DNA from: Pseudomonas segetis
Lineage (GTDB): Bacteria > Pseudomonadota > Gammaproteobacteria > Pseudomonadales > Pseudomonadaceae
DNA: 64,000 nucleotides
Direction: 5' to 3'
Assembly (NCBI RefSeq): GCF_900188155.1
Contig: NZ_FZOG01000002.1
Coordinates: forward strand, 1,069,845-1,133,844
Shown: one piece after another, positions 30,647 through 38,985 of the stretch
Position numbering within the stretch: position 1 is the first letter of the stretch
Layout: every line of letters starts with the position of its first letter
Position numbers and translations under genes: made by a program
Notes under the pieces: generated by a model
Told to the model about the DNA's origin: nothing
Databases searched by the model: none
What the model saw: the letters and a program-made list of their open reading frames with translations, nothing else

Positions 30647-30788
30647 TTGGCGTAGCGTAGGGTGGATGACGCTTTTGTCATCCACCATCGCACCTTCAGA
30701 CAGCTAAGCTATTTGCTAACTATTGAAAGTTTTGGTGTATGCACAATGGTGGGCAAGCTTCGCGTTGCCACACCCTACGCAAGACCAA
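30647..30788. mobile_element. Small inverted-repeat (MITE-like) element between hslU and the DUF971 gene
   Basis: The ends carry inverted repeats TTGG-n4-GCGTAGGGTG (30647-30664) and CACCCTACGC-n4-CCAA (30771-30788). Just inside the left end is a perfect hairpin, GGTGGATGAC (30661-30670) with GTCATCCACC (30677-30686). Inside the right end, GGTGGGCAA (30748-30756) pairs with TTGCCACACC (30765-30774) with one bulge. Elements with GTAGGGTGG ends are scattered in many gammaproteobacterial genomes (from memory). There is no coding capacity, so any movement would need an enzyme supplied from elsewhere. Confidence 0.65.
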
Positions 30789-30827
30789 CGACTGTTTTTA
30801 TTCATCAGCACGGCGTAAGCACTCTCC

Positions 30828-31202
30828 ATGGCGAAGATCCCCAGCGCAATCGAACTGCATAAAGCTTCAAAGACCCTGACGCTGAAATACGCCGAGGACA
30901 GCTATACCTTGTCCGCCGAGTTCTTGCGCGTGCACTCCCCCTCTGCCGAGGTCCAGGGCCATGGCAACCCAATACTGCAAACCGGCAAGATCAACGTTGG
31001 CTTGAGTCGCATCGAACCCGCTGGCAATTACGCACTAAAACTGTGCTTCGACGACGGCCATGACAGCGGCCTGTACAGCTGGGACTACCTGTACCAGCTA
31101 GCCACTCGTCAGGAACAGCTCTGGGCAGACTACCTTGCCGAACTGCGAGCCGCCGGAAAGTCGCGCGATCCCAACGAGTCAATTGTCCGGCTCATGCAGT
31201 AA
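30828..31202 (+). CDS. DUF971 protein (gamma-butyrobetaine hydroxylase-like N-terminal domain)
   Basis: A 124-residue soluble protein consisting of one DUF971 domain. It shows I-E-L-H near the start, the L-R-V-H-S-P-S-A-E-V-Q-G-H-G segment, and G-N-Y-A-L-K-L-C-F-D-D-G-H-D-S-G-L-Y-S-W, the signature of the small domain fused to gamma-butyrobetaine dioxygenases. Standalone members are linked in other bacteria to iron-sulfur or metal handling, but no function can be read here. It lies between hslVU and phaC1, its usual Pseudomonas location, and is separated from hslU by the inverted-repeat element. Confidence 0.85.
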   Translation: MAKIPSAIELHKASKTLTLKYAEDSYTLSAEFLRVHSPSAEVQGHGNPILQTGKINVGLSRIEPAGNYALKLCFDDGHDSGLYSWDYLYQLATRQEQLWADYLAELRAAGKSRDPNESIVRLMQ

Positions 31203-31374
31203 CAACCGCAGTCCGCCGCGCAGAAAGACGCGCACCAAAGCGGCCATTTCAGCGCTCGCGATCAAGACCAGGCGCACAGTTAGAACGCATTTTCTAATAT
31301 CTGAAGGCATACTGCTGCCAAGCAGAAACTGCGCACGCCTTGCGTAAAGTTAAAAACTCGGGTAACCAAGTAAC

Positions 31375-31390
31375 TGGCAAGTTACCTGCA
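31375..31390 (+). promoter_or_regulatory. Sigma-54-like promoter upstream of phaC1
   Basis: TGGCAAGTTACCTGCA places GG (31376-31377) and GC (31388-31389) exactly 10 bases apart and keeps TGGCA, so it matches the -24/-12 form with CTGCA instead of TTGCA. It lies 129 bases before the phaC1 ATG. Sigma-54 sites ahead of phaC1 have been proposed in other pseudomonads. A palindrome, GTAACT (31370-31375) with AGTTAC (31380-31385), overlaps the -24 element. Confidence 0.5.
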
Positions 31391-31458
31391 TCTGGTGCTC
31401 CGGATGCATGCAGTAGTGATATTAATTACACAGGGTAACCCGAGTCATACCGAGCCTT

Positions 31459-31482
31459 GCATTATGTCCATGCGCATAATGC
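31459..31482. promoter_or_regulatory. Palindromic candidate operator before phaC1
   Basis: GCATTATG (31459-31466) and CATAATGC (31475-31482) are perfect reverse complements across 8 bases, 36 bases before the phaC1 ATG. The size suits a TetR-family dimer such as PhaD, encoded downstream. In the same leader (31203-31518, no gene) ACTCGGGTAACC (31356-31367) and GGTAACCCGAGT (31434-31445) form an 11/12 inverted repeat. Confidence 0.4.
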
Positions 31483-31518
31483 ATTTGCGGTAGCTGTCTC
31501 TGGACAATGGAGCGTCAA

Positions 31519-33198
31519 ATGGCTGATAAAAATAATGATGCTCTGAAGCAACAAGCTTCAGAACACACCCTAGGCCTTAATCCCGTTGTTGGGATCCGTG
31601 GCAAAGACCTGCTCACAACGGCGCGGATGGTTCTGTCCCTCGCGCTGAAACAACCTTTGCACAGTGCCAAGCACGCCGCTCATTTTGGCCTTGAGCTCAA
31701 GAACGTCATGTTTGGCCAGTCTGACCTGGAGGTTGACCCGACTGACCGGCGCTTCAGTGACCCGGCCTGGAGCCAGAACCCGCTCTATCGACGCTACCTG
31801 CAAACCTACTTGGCCTGGCGCAAGGAACTGCACCAGTGGATCGACGAAAGCACCTTGTCACCCCAGGACGCCAGCCGTGGCCATTTCGTGGTCAACCTCA
31901 TGACCGAAGCCATGGCGCCAAGCAACTCCCTGGCCAACCCTATGGCGGTCAAGCGGTTCTTTGAAACGGGCGGCAAAAGCCTGCTCGACGGTCTCTCCCA
32001 CCTTGCCAAGGACCTCGTCAACAACGGCGGCATGCCAAGCCAGGTCAATATGTCGGCCTTCGAGGTTGGCAAGAACCTGGCGACCACCGAAGGCGCCGTG
32101 GTCTTTCGCAATGACCTGCTCGAACTGATTCAGTACGCCCCGGTCACCGAGCAAGTGCACCAGCGGCCACTGCTGGTGGTGCCACCGCAGATCAACAAAT
32201 TCTATGTATTCGACTTGTCGGCGGAAAAAAGCGTCGCCCGCTTTCTCCTGCGCAGCAGCATACAGACCTTTGTCGTCAGTTGGCGCAACCCGACCAAAGC
32301 CCAGCGCGAGTGGGGCCTGAGCACTTACATCGAAGCCCTTAAAGAGGCAATTGATGTGGTCTGCGCCATCACCGGCAGCAAAGATGTCAACATGCTCGGC
32401 GCCTGTTCCGGCGGCTTGACCACAACATCCTTGCTTGGCCATTACGCTGCGCTGGGCGAGCAGAAAGTCCATGCATTGACCCTGCTGGTGAGTGTGCTCG
32501 ATACCCAGATGGATACCCAGGTCGCACTGTTTGCCGATGAGAAAACCCTTGAAGCGGCCAAGCGCCGTTCCTATCAAGCGGGCGTGCTCGAAGGCAGCGA
32601 CATGGCCAAGGTATTTGCCTGGATGCGACCCAATGACCTGATCTGGAATTACTGGGTCAACAACTATCTGTTGGGTAACGAGCCACCTGTTTTCGATATC
32701 CTGTACTGGAACAACGACACCACGCGCTTGCCGGCGGCCTTGCATGGCGAGTTCATTGACATGTTCGTGACCAACCCATTGACACGCTCGGGCGCGCTGG
32801 AAGTCTGCGGCACCCCGATCGACCTTAAGCAGGTTAAAAGCGATCTGTTCTGCGTCGCGGGCAATACCGACCACATCACGCCTTGGGAATCCTGCTACAA
32901 GTCAGCCAAGTTATTTGGTGGCGAATGTGAGTTTGTTCTGTCCAACAGCGGTCATATCCAGAGCATTCTCAATCCGCCGGGCAACCCAAAGTCACGCTAC
33001 ATGACCAATAGCGAAATGCCCGATGACGCCAAAGACTGGCAGGCAAGCGCTACCAAGCACACCGACTCCTGGTGGCTGCACTGGCAACAGTGGCTCGCGC
33101 AGCGCTCAGGTGAAACCAAACCGGCGAAAGCCCAGCTTGGAAATAAGAAATACCCGGCCGGTGAAGCCGCACCGGGCACTTATGTACACGAACGTTAA
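31519..33198 (+). CDS. phaC1: Medium-chain PHA synthase PhaC1 (class II)
   Basis: Polymerises (R)-3-hydroxyacyl-CoA (C6-C14) into polyhydroxyalkanoate at the granule surface. The 559-residue length equals other class II synthases. The catalytic nucleophile is Cys296 in G-A-C-S-G-G, with Asp451 (T-D-H-I-T-P-W) and His479 (S-G-H-I-Q-S), exactly the positions known for Pseudomonas PhaC1. The start MADKNNDALK is used; an ATG at 31507 would add four residues. It heads phaC1-phaZ-phaC2-phaD. The upstream region holds a sigma-54-like site and several palindromes. Confidence 0.97.
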   Translation: MADKNNDALKQQASEHTLGLNPVVGIRGKDLLTTARMVLSLALKQPLHSAKHAAHFGLELKNVMFGQSDLEVDPTDRRFSDPAWSQNPLYRRYLQTYLAWRKELHQWIDESTLSPQDASRGHFVVNLMTEAMAPSNSLANPMAVKRFFETGGKSLLDGLSHLAKDLVNNGGMPSQVNMSAFEVGKNLATTEGAVVFRNDLLELIQYAPVTEQVHQRPLLVVPPQINKFYVFDLSAEKSVARFLLRSSIQTFVVSWRNPTKAQREWGLSTYIEALKEAIDVVCAITGSKDVNMLGACSGGLTTTSLLGHYAALGEQKVHALTLLVSVLDTQMDTQVALFADEKTLEAAKRRSYQAGVLEGSDMAKVFAWMRPNDLIWNYWVNNYLLGNEPPVFDILYWNNDTTRLPAALHGEFIDMFVTNPLTRSGALEVCGTPIDLKQVKSDLFCVAGNTDHITPWESCYKSAKLFGGECEFVLSNSGHIQSILNPPGNPKSRYMTNSEMPDDAKDWQASATKHTDSWWLHWQQWLAQRSGETKPAKAQLGNKKYPAGEAAPGTYVHER

Positions 33199-33350
33199 CA
33201 CTGGGAACTCTGGAGAATGTAGCGCGCGACGATAGAGCAAGGTGCAACGGCCAGCGGGAGTAGCCGAAGGGCGAACGCAACCTCCTTCACATTATCGAGC
33301 GCAGTAGTTTTTCAATGGTTGCCTAATTGCGCACTGCGCACCCATGCCTG

Positions 33351-33368
33351 CAGCGCTACCAAGCGCTG
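33351..33368. repeat. Hairpin between phaC1 and phaZ
   Basis: CAGCGCT (33351-33357) and AGCGCTG (33362-33368) form a perfect 7-bp stem with an acca loop. There is no T tract. It lies in the 256-base spacer (33199-33454) and could partially terminate or process the phaC1 transcript. I see no gene in that spacer. Confidence 0.4.
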
Positions 33369-33454
33369 CTCGCTGAAACTCAGCGGAACAGGATTCTCTG
33401 GTGGCTATAGCCGGGACCGTCCACTCCAACGGTTTAACTGATAGGGTTATGCGT

Positions 33455-34312
33455 ATGTCGCTACCATTTGTATTTCGCACCATCGAGCTGGATGGCCAGA
33501 CAATCCGGACTGCGGTTCGGCCCGGAAACAGCAAGATAGCGCCGCTGCTGATCTTCAATGGCATAGGCGCCAACCTTGAGCTGGTCATGCCGTTCGTTAA
33601 AGCACTCGACCCCGAGCTTGAAGTCATTGCCTTCGATGTGCCCGGGGTGGGCGGCTCATCCACGCCCAGTACGCCGTATCGTTTCCCCGGGTTGGCCAAG
33701 CTCGCGGCGCGGATGCTCGACTACCTCGACTACGGCCAGGTCAATGTAATCGGCGTATCCTGGGGCGGAGCACTGGCCCAGCAATTCGCTTACGACTACC
33801 CTGAACGCTGTAAAAAGCTGGTATTGGCGGCAACCTCAGCCGGTGCATTTATGGTTCCGGGAAAACCCAAGGTCTTGCTGCGTATGGCCAGCCCGCGGCG
33901 CTATATCCAGCCGTCCTATGGGGTGCAAATCGCGCCAACCATCTATGGCGGTGCCTTCCGTCGTGATCCAAAGCTGGCCATGGCCCATGCCAGTAAAGTG
34001 CGCTCATCCGGTAAAGTCGGCTACTACTGGCAGCTGTTCGCAGGGCTTGGCTGGACCAGCATCCATTGGCTGCACAAGATTCACCAACCCACCTTGGTGC
34101 TGGCCGGCGATGACGACCCGATCATCCCCTTGATCAACATGCGCATGCTGGCCTGGCGTATTCCCAATGCTGAACTGCATGTGATCGATGACGGCCATCT
34201 GTTTCTCGTAACCCGGGCTGAAACGGTTGCGCCACTGATCATGAAGTTCCTCGATGAAGAACGCCAACGGGCGGTCATGCACCCAGTTCCCGTTGCCGCC
34301 TCGGCCCACTAG
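33455..34312 (+). CDS. phaZ: Intracellular PHA depolymerase PhaZ
   Basis: Hydrolyses stored medium-chain PHA to 3-hydroxy acids so that carbon can be reused. It is an alpha/beta hydrolase of 285 residues with the triad Ser102 (G-V-S-W-G-G), Asp221 (G-D-D-D-P) and His248 (D-D-G-H-L-F). These match the numbering of the characterised P. putida enzyme and thereby confirm the ATG at 33455. AGGG lies 8 bases before this codon; another ATG two codons upstream is less well spaced. Synthase-depolymerase-synthase order is the standard mcl-PHA arrangement. Confidence 0.96.
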   Translation: MSLPFVFRTIELDGQTIRTAVRPGNSKIAPLLIFNGIGANLELVMPFVKALDPELEVIAFDVPGVGGSSTPSTPYRFPGLAKLAARMLDYLDYGQVNVIGVSWGGALAQQFAYDYPERCKKLVLAATSAGAFMVPGKPKVLLRMASPRRYIQPSYGVQIAPTIYGGAFRRDPKLAMAHASKVRSSGKVGYYWQLFAGLGWTSIHWLHKIHQPTLVLAGDDDPIIPLINMRMLAWRIPNAELHVIDDGHLFLVTRAETVAPLIMKFLDEERQRAVMHPVPVAASAH

Positions 34313-34330
34313 CCGTATCGGACCGTCTGC

Positions 34331-34361
34331 AGAGTGCGCCGTCATCTGACTGTCGCACTCT
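34331..34361. repeat. Hairpin between phaZ and phaC2
   Basis: AGAGTGCG (34331-34338) pairs perfectly with CGCACTCT (34354-34361), with a short inner GTCA/TGAC stem. No T run follows. It may attenuate or protect the phaC1Z transcript. The remaining spacer to 34590 has no gene. Confidence 0.4.
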
Positions 34362-34590
34362 TGTAGTGCTTGCCCCCTATAGTTGACTCATTTAAGGGCT
34401 CGGCATTTTCAGCCTCAAAGCCCCGCAGGCTCTGCAACGCAGCTTTGCCTACATTGGTACAAGCCTTGCTGCTCAAACAAAACAACGAGTCCTGGCACCC
34501 TGGTATGCATTCGCCTTTTGCTTGACGCTGTAGATCGCCAAGGAGATGCATACAAGGATTCGCAGCGTAATAACGACGGAGTGTTATTTC

Positions 34591-36273
34591 ATGCCTGATA
34601 AAATTAACAAAAGCGTCTTGCCACGTTCAGCAAGAGCCATGAATGCTCAAAACGCCATTTCCGGCCTTCGCGGGCGCGATGTCATTTCCACATTCCGCGT
34701 CCTGGCGCTACAGGGACTCAAGCAGCCGGTGCACAGCGCCAAGCACCTGCTGGCTTTTGGCAGTCAACTAGGCCGCGTGCTGGTGGGCGACACTCCGCAC
34801 AAGGTCAACCCGCAAGACAGTCGCTTCAGCGATCCGACCTGGCATCACAATCCCTTCTACCGTCGCAGCCTGCAAGCCTATCTGGCATGGCAAAAACAGC
34901 TCAACAGCTGGATAGATGAAAGCACCTTGTCAGCCGATGACCGCACGCGCGCGCGTTTTGTTTCGTCGCTGTTGAGCGATGCGCTGTCACCGTCCAACAG
35001 CCTGCTCAATCCACTGGCCTTGAAAGAACTTTTCAACAGTGGCGGCAGCAGCGTATTCAAGGGGCTTAACCACTTGCTGGATGACCTGCTGAACAACGGC
35101 GGCATGCCCAGCCAGGTCAGCAAGCATGCATTCGAGGTCGGCAGGAACCTGGCGACAACACCCGGCTCGGTGGTGTTTCGCAATGAAATGCTGGAACTGA
35201 TCCAATACAAGCCGATGAGCGAAAAGCAATACGCCAAACCGCTATTGATCGTGCCGCCGCAAATCAACAAGTACTACATTTTCGACCTCTCGCCCGAGAA
35301 AAGCTTTATCCAGTACGCCCTGAAAAACAACCTGCAAACCTTTGTTGTCAGTTGGCGCAACCCAGACCCGCAGCATCGCGAATGGGGCCTTTCCAGCTAT
35401 GTACAAGCCCTTGAAGAGGCGCTCGACACCTGCCGCGCCATTACCGGCAGCAAAGACGTCAACCTGCTCGGTGCCTGTGCTGGCGGACTGACCATTGCAG
35501 CCCTACAAGGCCACCTGCAGGCCAAGCGACAACTGCGCAAAGTTTCTAGCGCGACCTACATGGTCAGCCTGCTCGACAGCCAGATCGAAAGCCCGGCCAT
35601 GTTATTCGCCGACGAGAAAACACTTGAAGCCGCCAAGCGGCGCTCCTATCAACAAGGCGTGCTCGATGGGCGCGATATGGCCAAGGTGTTTGCCTGGATG
35701 CGGCCCAACGACTTGATCTGGAACTACTGGGTCAACAACTACCTGATGGGCAAGCTACCGCCAGCATTCGACATCCTGTACTGGAATAACGACAACACGC
35801 GCCTGCCGGCAGCGTTGCATGGCGACCTGATCGAGTTTTTCAAGTACAACCCCCTGACCCGTGCTGGCGCCCTGGAAATTTGCGGCACGCCGATAGACAT
35901 GCAGAAGGTCAATGTCGACAGTTTCAACATCGCTGGGATCAATGACCACATCACACCCTGGGATGCGGTCTATCGCTCAACCCTGCTCCTGGGCGGCAAC
36001 CGGCGCTTTATCTTGTCCAACAGCGGGCATATTCAAAGTATTCTCAACCCACCGGGCAACCCCAAGGCCAACTTCTTCGAAAATCCCAAGCTCACCTCTG
36101 ACCCACGCGCCTGGTACCACGACGCGAAGAATCAGCAAGGCAGTTGGTGGCCGCAATGGCTGGAATGGATCCAGGCACGCTCGGGCACTGAACGCGAAAC
36201 CATCATGGCCATCGGCGACCAAAACCATCCGCAGCTGACTGATGCGCCCGGTAACTATGTGCATGTGCGCTAA
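34591..36273 (+). CDS. phaC2: Medium-chain PHA synthase PhaC2 (class II)
   Basis: The second class II synthase, 560 residues, paralogous to PhaC1 over its whole length. Catalytic residues are Cys296 (G-A-C-A-G-G), Asp452 (N-D-H-I-T-P-W) and His480 (S-G-H-I-Q-S). The segment from about residue 340 to 410 is almost identical to PhaC1. The ATG at 34591 has GGAG 11 bases upstream; codons back to 34546 are unsupported. The usual view is that PhaC2 contributes less than PhaC1 or differs in substrate preference; the sequence does not show this. Confidence 0.96.
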   Translation: MPDKINKSVLPRSARAMNAQNAISGLRGRDVISTFRVLALQGLKQPVHSAKHLLAFGSQLGRVLVGDTPHKVNPQDSRFSDPTWHHNPFYRRSLQAYLAWQKQLNSWIDESTLSADDRTRARFVSSLLSDALSPSNSLLNPLALKELFNSGGSSVFKGLNHLLDDLLNNGGMPSQVSKHAFEVGRNLATTPGSVVFRNEMLELIQYKPMSEKQYAKPLLIVPPQINKYYIFDLSPEKSFIQYALKNNLQTFVVSWRNPDPQHREWGLSSYVQALEEALDTCRAITGSKDVNLLGACAGGLTIAALQGHLQAKRQLRKVSSATYMVSLLDSQIESPAMLFADEKTLEAAKRRSYQQGVLDGRDMAKVFAWMRPNDLIWNYWVNNYLMGKLPPAFDILYWNNDNTRLPAALHGDLIEFFKYNPLTRAGALEICGTPIDMQKVNVDSFNIAGINDHITPWDAVYRSTLLLGGNRRFILSNSGHIQSILNPPGNPKANFFENPKLTSDPRAWYHDAKNQQGSWWPQWLEWIQARSGTERETIMAIGDQNHPQLTDAPGNYVHVR

Positions 36274-36400
36274 GCCCATCAATTGCCGGCATTGCAGGCG
36301 CTAAACGCTTGCCAATACAGCGCGGACACAATTCGCTACTGTTCCAAATCCCGTGGCACGGTTATCTTCAAGCCATGAGCATCAACCATAAGAAATCAGC

Positions 36401-37015
36401 ATGAAAACTCGTGAACGGATTCTCGAATGTGCCCTGATGTTGTTCAATCAGGAGGGTGAGCCTAACGTCTCAACCCTTGAAATTGCCAACGAGCTGGGCA
36501 TCAGCCCGGGCAATCTCTATTACCACTTCCATGGCAAGGAGCCCTTGATCACTGGACTGTTTGAGCGTTTTCAAGCCGAGCTTGCGCCCTTGCTCGACCC
36601 GCCTGAAGACGCGCACCTGGATGTTGAAGATTACTGGCTGTTCCTGCACCTGATTGCCGAACGAATGGCCCACTACCGCTTTCTCTTTCAGGACCTGTCG
36701 AACCTGACTGGGCGCCTGCCCAAGATTGCCCGGGGCATGCGCCACTGGTTGAATGCGCTAAAGCGTACACTGGCTGCTCTGCTGGCGCGGCTCAAGGCCG
36801 AAAACCAGCTGCTTAGTGATACCCAGTCACTTGGCCAGCTCGTTGAGCAGATAACCCTGACGCTGCTGTTCTCGCTCGACTATCAGCGCATTATTGGCAG
36901 TGAAGGCGAAAGCCGCTTGGTGGTTTATCAGGTCATGATGCTGGTCGCGCCACACCTGAGCGCCGAATCGCGCTTTGCCGCCGAGCATCTGGCTCAACGC
37001 TACCTCGAAAGCTAA
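36401..37015 (+). CDS. phaD: TetR-family regulator PhaD
   Basis: A 204-residue transcription factor. It has an N-terminal TetR helix-turn-helix (about 5-50; I-L-E-C-A-L-M-L-F...I-S-P-G-N-L-Y-Y-H-F) and a C-terminal effector-binding domain. In P. putida PhaD activates the pha promoters in front of phaC1 and phaI in response to a fatty-acid beta-oxidation intermediate, and the same role is expected here. The palindrome at 31459-31482 is a candidate target. It lies behind phaC2, convergent to phaFI. Confidence 0.93.
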   Translation: MKTRERILECALMLFNQEGEPNVSTLEIANELGISPGNLYYHFHGKEPLITGLFERFQAELAPLLDPPEDAHLDVEDYWLFLHLIAERMAHYRFLFQDLSNLTGRLPKIARGMRHWLNALKRTLAALLARLKAENQLLSDTQSLGQLVEQITLTLLFSLDYQRIIGSEGESRLVVYQVMMLVAPHLSAESRFAAEHLAQRYLES

Positions 37016-37022
37016 TTCACAG

Positions 37023-37062
37023 AAAACAAAAAGCCCGGCACTGATGCCGGGCTTTTTGTTTT
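37023..37062. terminator. Bidirectional terminator between phaD and phaF
   Basis: A perfect 18-bp stem, AAAACAAAAAGCCCGGCA (37023-37040) with its complement (37045-37062), closes on a ctga loop. T-rich tails in both directions serve the convergent phaC1ZC2D and phaIF units. Confidence 0.93.
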
Positions 37063-37074
37063 ACCGCCAAACGC

Positions 37075-37938
37075 TTACGACTGGGTAGGCGTTACTGGCG
37101 TTACTGGCGTTGCCGTTGGTGTAGCTGCTGGTGCAGCCGGTGTAGACGGTGTAGCCGGGGCCGCTGGCGTGGCTGAAGCGGCAGGCTTGGCCACAGCGGG
37201 CTTGGCTGCAGGTTTAGCCGCTGGCTTGCGCACTGCCGGTTTCTTTGCCGCCGGTTTGGCAGCTGGCTTGGCCGCAGTTTTCACCGCTGGTTTTACAGCC
37301 GCCTTGGATGCAGGTTTAGCTGCGGGTTTGGCGGCAGGCTTGGCTGCGGCCTTGGGCGCGGCTTTTGCTGCTGGTTTTGCGGCAGGCTTGGCGGCTGGTT
37401 TAGCCGCGGCCTTGGCCACCGGCTTTTTCGCTGCTGGCTTGGCCGCAGGCTTGGCCGCCGCCTTCGGTGCTGGCTTGGCTGCAGCTTTAGGGGCCGGCTT
37501 GACTGACTTTACCGAGACGCCAGTGAGCTTCTCGATTTGTTTGGTCAGGCTTTCAACTTTGGCGTTCAGCGCTTTGACTTCGTTGCGGCTTGGAACACCA
37601 AGACGCGAAATCGCATTGTTCAAACGCTTGTCAAAAGCTTCTTCGAGCTCGCCCCACTTGCCGATTGCCTTGCCACGTACTTCTTCGACTCGCGACCTGG
37701 CAGAGCCCACGCGTGCGTCAACCGATGATTTAGCTGCGCCAACCTGTTTATCAACTTCAGCCTTGGCTTGCTTCTCAGCTTTCTCGCCATCCTTGACCAG
37801 CGTATCGAACAGCTTGGTGCCATCCTTGCTGACTTTGGAGTAGGCGCCCAAACCGGCAAGCCAAATTTGGCGTGAATATTTTTCTACGCCGCCGATCCAC
37901 GAACTAGCTTCTTTTTCGACTTTCTTCTTAACAGCCAT
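37075..37938 (-). CDS. phaF: PHA granule-associated phasin PhaF
   Basis: A two-part phasin of 287 residues. The N-terminal half (about 1-140) is an amphipathic, coiled-coil phasin domain that coats PHA granules (W-I-G-G-V-E-K-Y-S-R-Q-I-W-L-A-G-L-G-A-Y). The C-terminal half consists of histone H1-like A-A-K-P-A repeats that bind DNA nonspecifically, so granules can be spread between daughter cells. The tail ends in an Ala/Pro/Thr-rich segment. The start MAVKKKVEK lies 10 bases after phaI. The repeats make this DNA low in complexity and prone to slippage, so length may vary between strains. Confidence 0.95.
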   Translation of the reverse strand: MAVKKKVEKEASSWIGGVEKYSRQIWLAGLGAYSKVSKDGTKLFDTLVKDGEKAEKQAKAEVDKQVGAAKSSVDARVGSARSRVEEVRGKAIGKWGELEEAFDKRLNNAISRLGVPSRNEVKALNAKVESLTKQIEKLTGVSVKSVKPAPKAAAKPAPKAAAKPAAKPAAKKPVAKAAAKPAAKPAAKPAAKAAPKAAAKPAAKPAAKPASKAAVKPAVKTAAKPAAKPAAKKPAVRKPAAKPAAKPAVAKPAASATPAAPATPSTPAAPAATPTATPVTPVTPTQS

Positions 37939-37948
37939 CCGACTCTCC

Positions 37949-38389
37949 TTATTTGGTACGCGAGACGTGATCAAGCAATGCACTCAACTCATCCAGCTTA
38001 GCAGAGAGAACATCGATATCCTGCTTCGACGGAATACCAATACGGTTCAGAGCAGAGGCAACACGAGTGTCGAATGCCTTCTCGATTTTGTCGAGTTGCA
38101 ATTCGACTTTGCCTTTGACGCTGCTGACATTACTGCGCACGCTGCTCTTGGCGCTGTCGATCTGGCTATTGGCCGCATCGACTTGTTGATCAACGATTTT
38201 CTTGCCTTTTTGCTCAACGGTCTCGCCGGCCTTGATCAGGTCCTTGAGGTACTCGGCGCCTTCCTGACCGGCTTTGGCATATGCGCCCAAACCTGCCAGC
38301 CAGATTTTCCGCGCATAGACTTTGGCGTCGCTCAGCACTGAGGCTTTGTCTTCGACCACAACTTTCTTTTTGATAGCAACTTTGGACAT
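37949..38389 (-). CDS. phaI: PHA granule-associated phasin PhaI
   Basis: A 146-residue phasin with the same amphipathic domain as the N-terminus of PhaF (K-I-W-L-A-G-L-G-A-Y-A-K shared) but no DNA-binding tail. It is the first gene of the phaIF unit. In P. putida this unit is driven by PhaD and other signals. The start MSKVAIKKK is used rather than codons up to 38401. Confidence 0.94.
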   Translation of the reverse strand: MSKVAIKKKVVVEDKASVLSDAKVYARKIWLAGLGAYAKAGQEGAEYLKDLIKAGETVEQKGKKIVDQQVDAANSQIDSAKSSVRSNVSSVKGKVELQLDKIEKAFDTRVASALNRIGIPSKQDIDVLSAKLDELSALLDHVSRTK

Positions 38390-38562
38390 GGTGCACCTCA
38401 CTCAGAAATTAAGAGGAAACGCCCACAAAGTGCAGGCTTGAGACACACCATATCGATGAAAATTAGAAACCACATACTAAGCACGAAAAATGCGATGTTT
38501 TTGCCGCGCCACCTAAATGGACCTGCCGGACCAACCCGGTAAAAAGCGCTAGCCAGCGGGTG

Positions 38563-38841
38563 CTATGCCTTGAGGTGCTTATCCAGGACCTGCTCGATCT
38601 CACGCTTGATAGTCCCGCTCAATGCCGAAAGCATTAACCCAAGGTTTAGCTGAACACGAACCTGATCCTCGCCCACCTCAATTCGACCATCCGCGCCGCT
38701 GCGCTTGAACTCAAGCACATCATCCTGCCACTGATAACGCACGCCATACTCGTTGGCCAGGCGCTGTGCCAGATACTCAGCTTTCTCGCGGGCGGCTTCA
38801 CGGCCCAGTGAATGGGGGCGTTGAATGTCAATTTTGGCCAT
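38563..38841 (-). CDS. Polyhydroxyalkanoic acid system family protein (PHA_gran_rgn)
   Basis: A 92-residue protein starting MAKIDIQRPHSLG. The family occurs next to pha genes and is thought to bind granules or influence their formation; no activity is established that I know of. It has a basic N-terminus, a predicted helix with A-R-E-K-A-E-Y-L-A, then alternating strand-like segments and a C-terminal helix. The frame stays open to 38964, but the family begins at 38841. It lies between phaI and divergent ubiE. Confidence 0.85.
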   Translation of the reverse strand: MAKIDIQRPHSLGREAAREKAEYLAQRLANEYGVRYQWQDDVLEFKRSGADGRIEVGEDQVRVQLNLGLMLSALSGTIKREIEQVLDKHLKA

Positions 38842-38925
38842 TGGATTCCTCGGGGCTGCGACCTTGTTTGGCCAGACTATAGCAGGCCTGTTGGTCGCTC
38901 TGCTCGCGGCCATGCAGCGCATGCC

Positions 38926-38955
38926 AAGACATAAGCCTCGTCGCAGGTTTAGAAT
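38926..38955 (+). promoter_or_regulatory. Candidate sigma-70 promoter of ubiE
   Basis: AAGACA (38926-38931) and TAGAAT (38950-38955) are separated by 18 bases, 31 bases before the ubiE start. Confidence 0.4.
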
Positions 38956-38985
38956 GTAGCCCACTATGATTCAAGTGAGCGCAAC

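Noticed and set aside
33199..33350. GC-rich segment after phaC1 as a REP element
   Set aside because: No clear inverted-repeat core or T run, and it does not match the Pseudomonas REP sequences I remember.
34493..34509. TGGCA...TGCA sequence before phaC2 resembling a sigma-54 promoter
   Set aside because: GG and GC are 11 bases apart instead of the required 10.
37169..37843. Ala/Gly/Leu-rich frame antisense to phaF
   Set aside because: It is the complement of the Ala-Lys-Pro repeats of PhaF, not a real hydrophobic protein.
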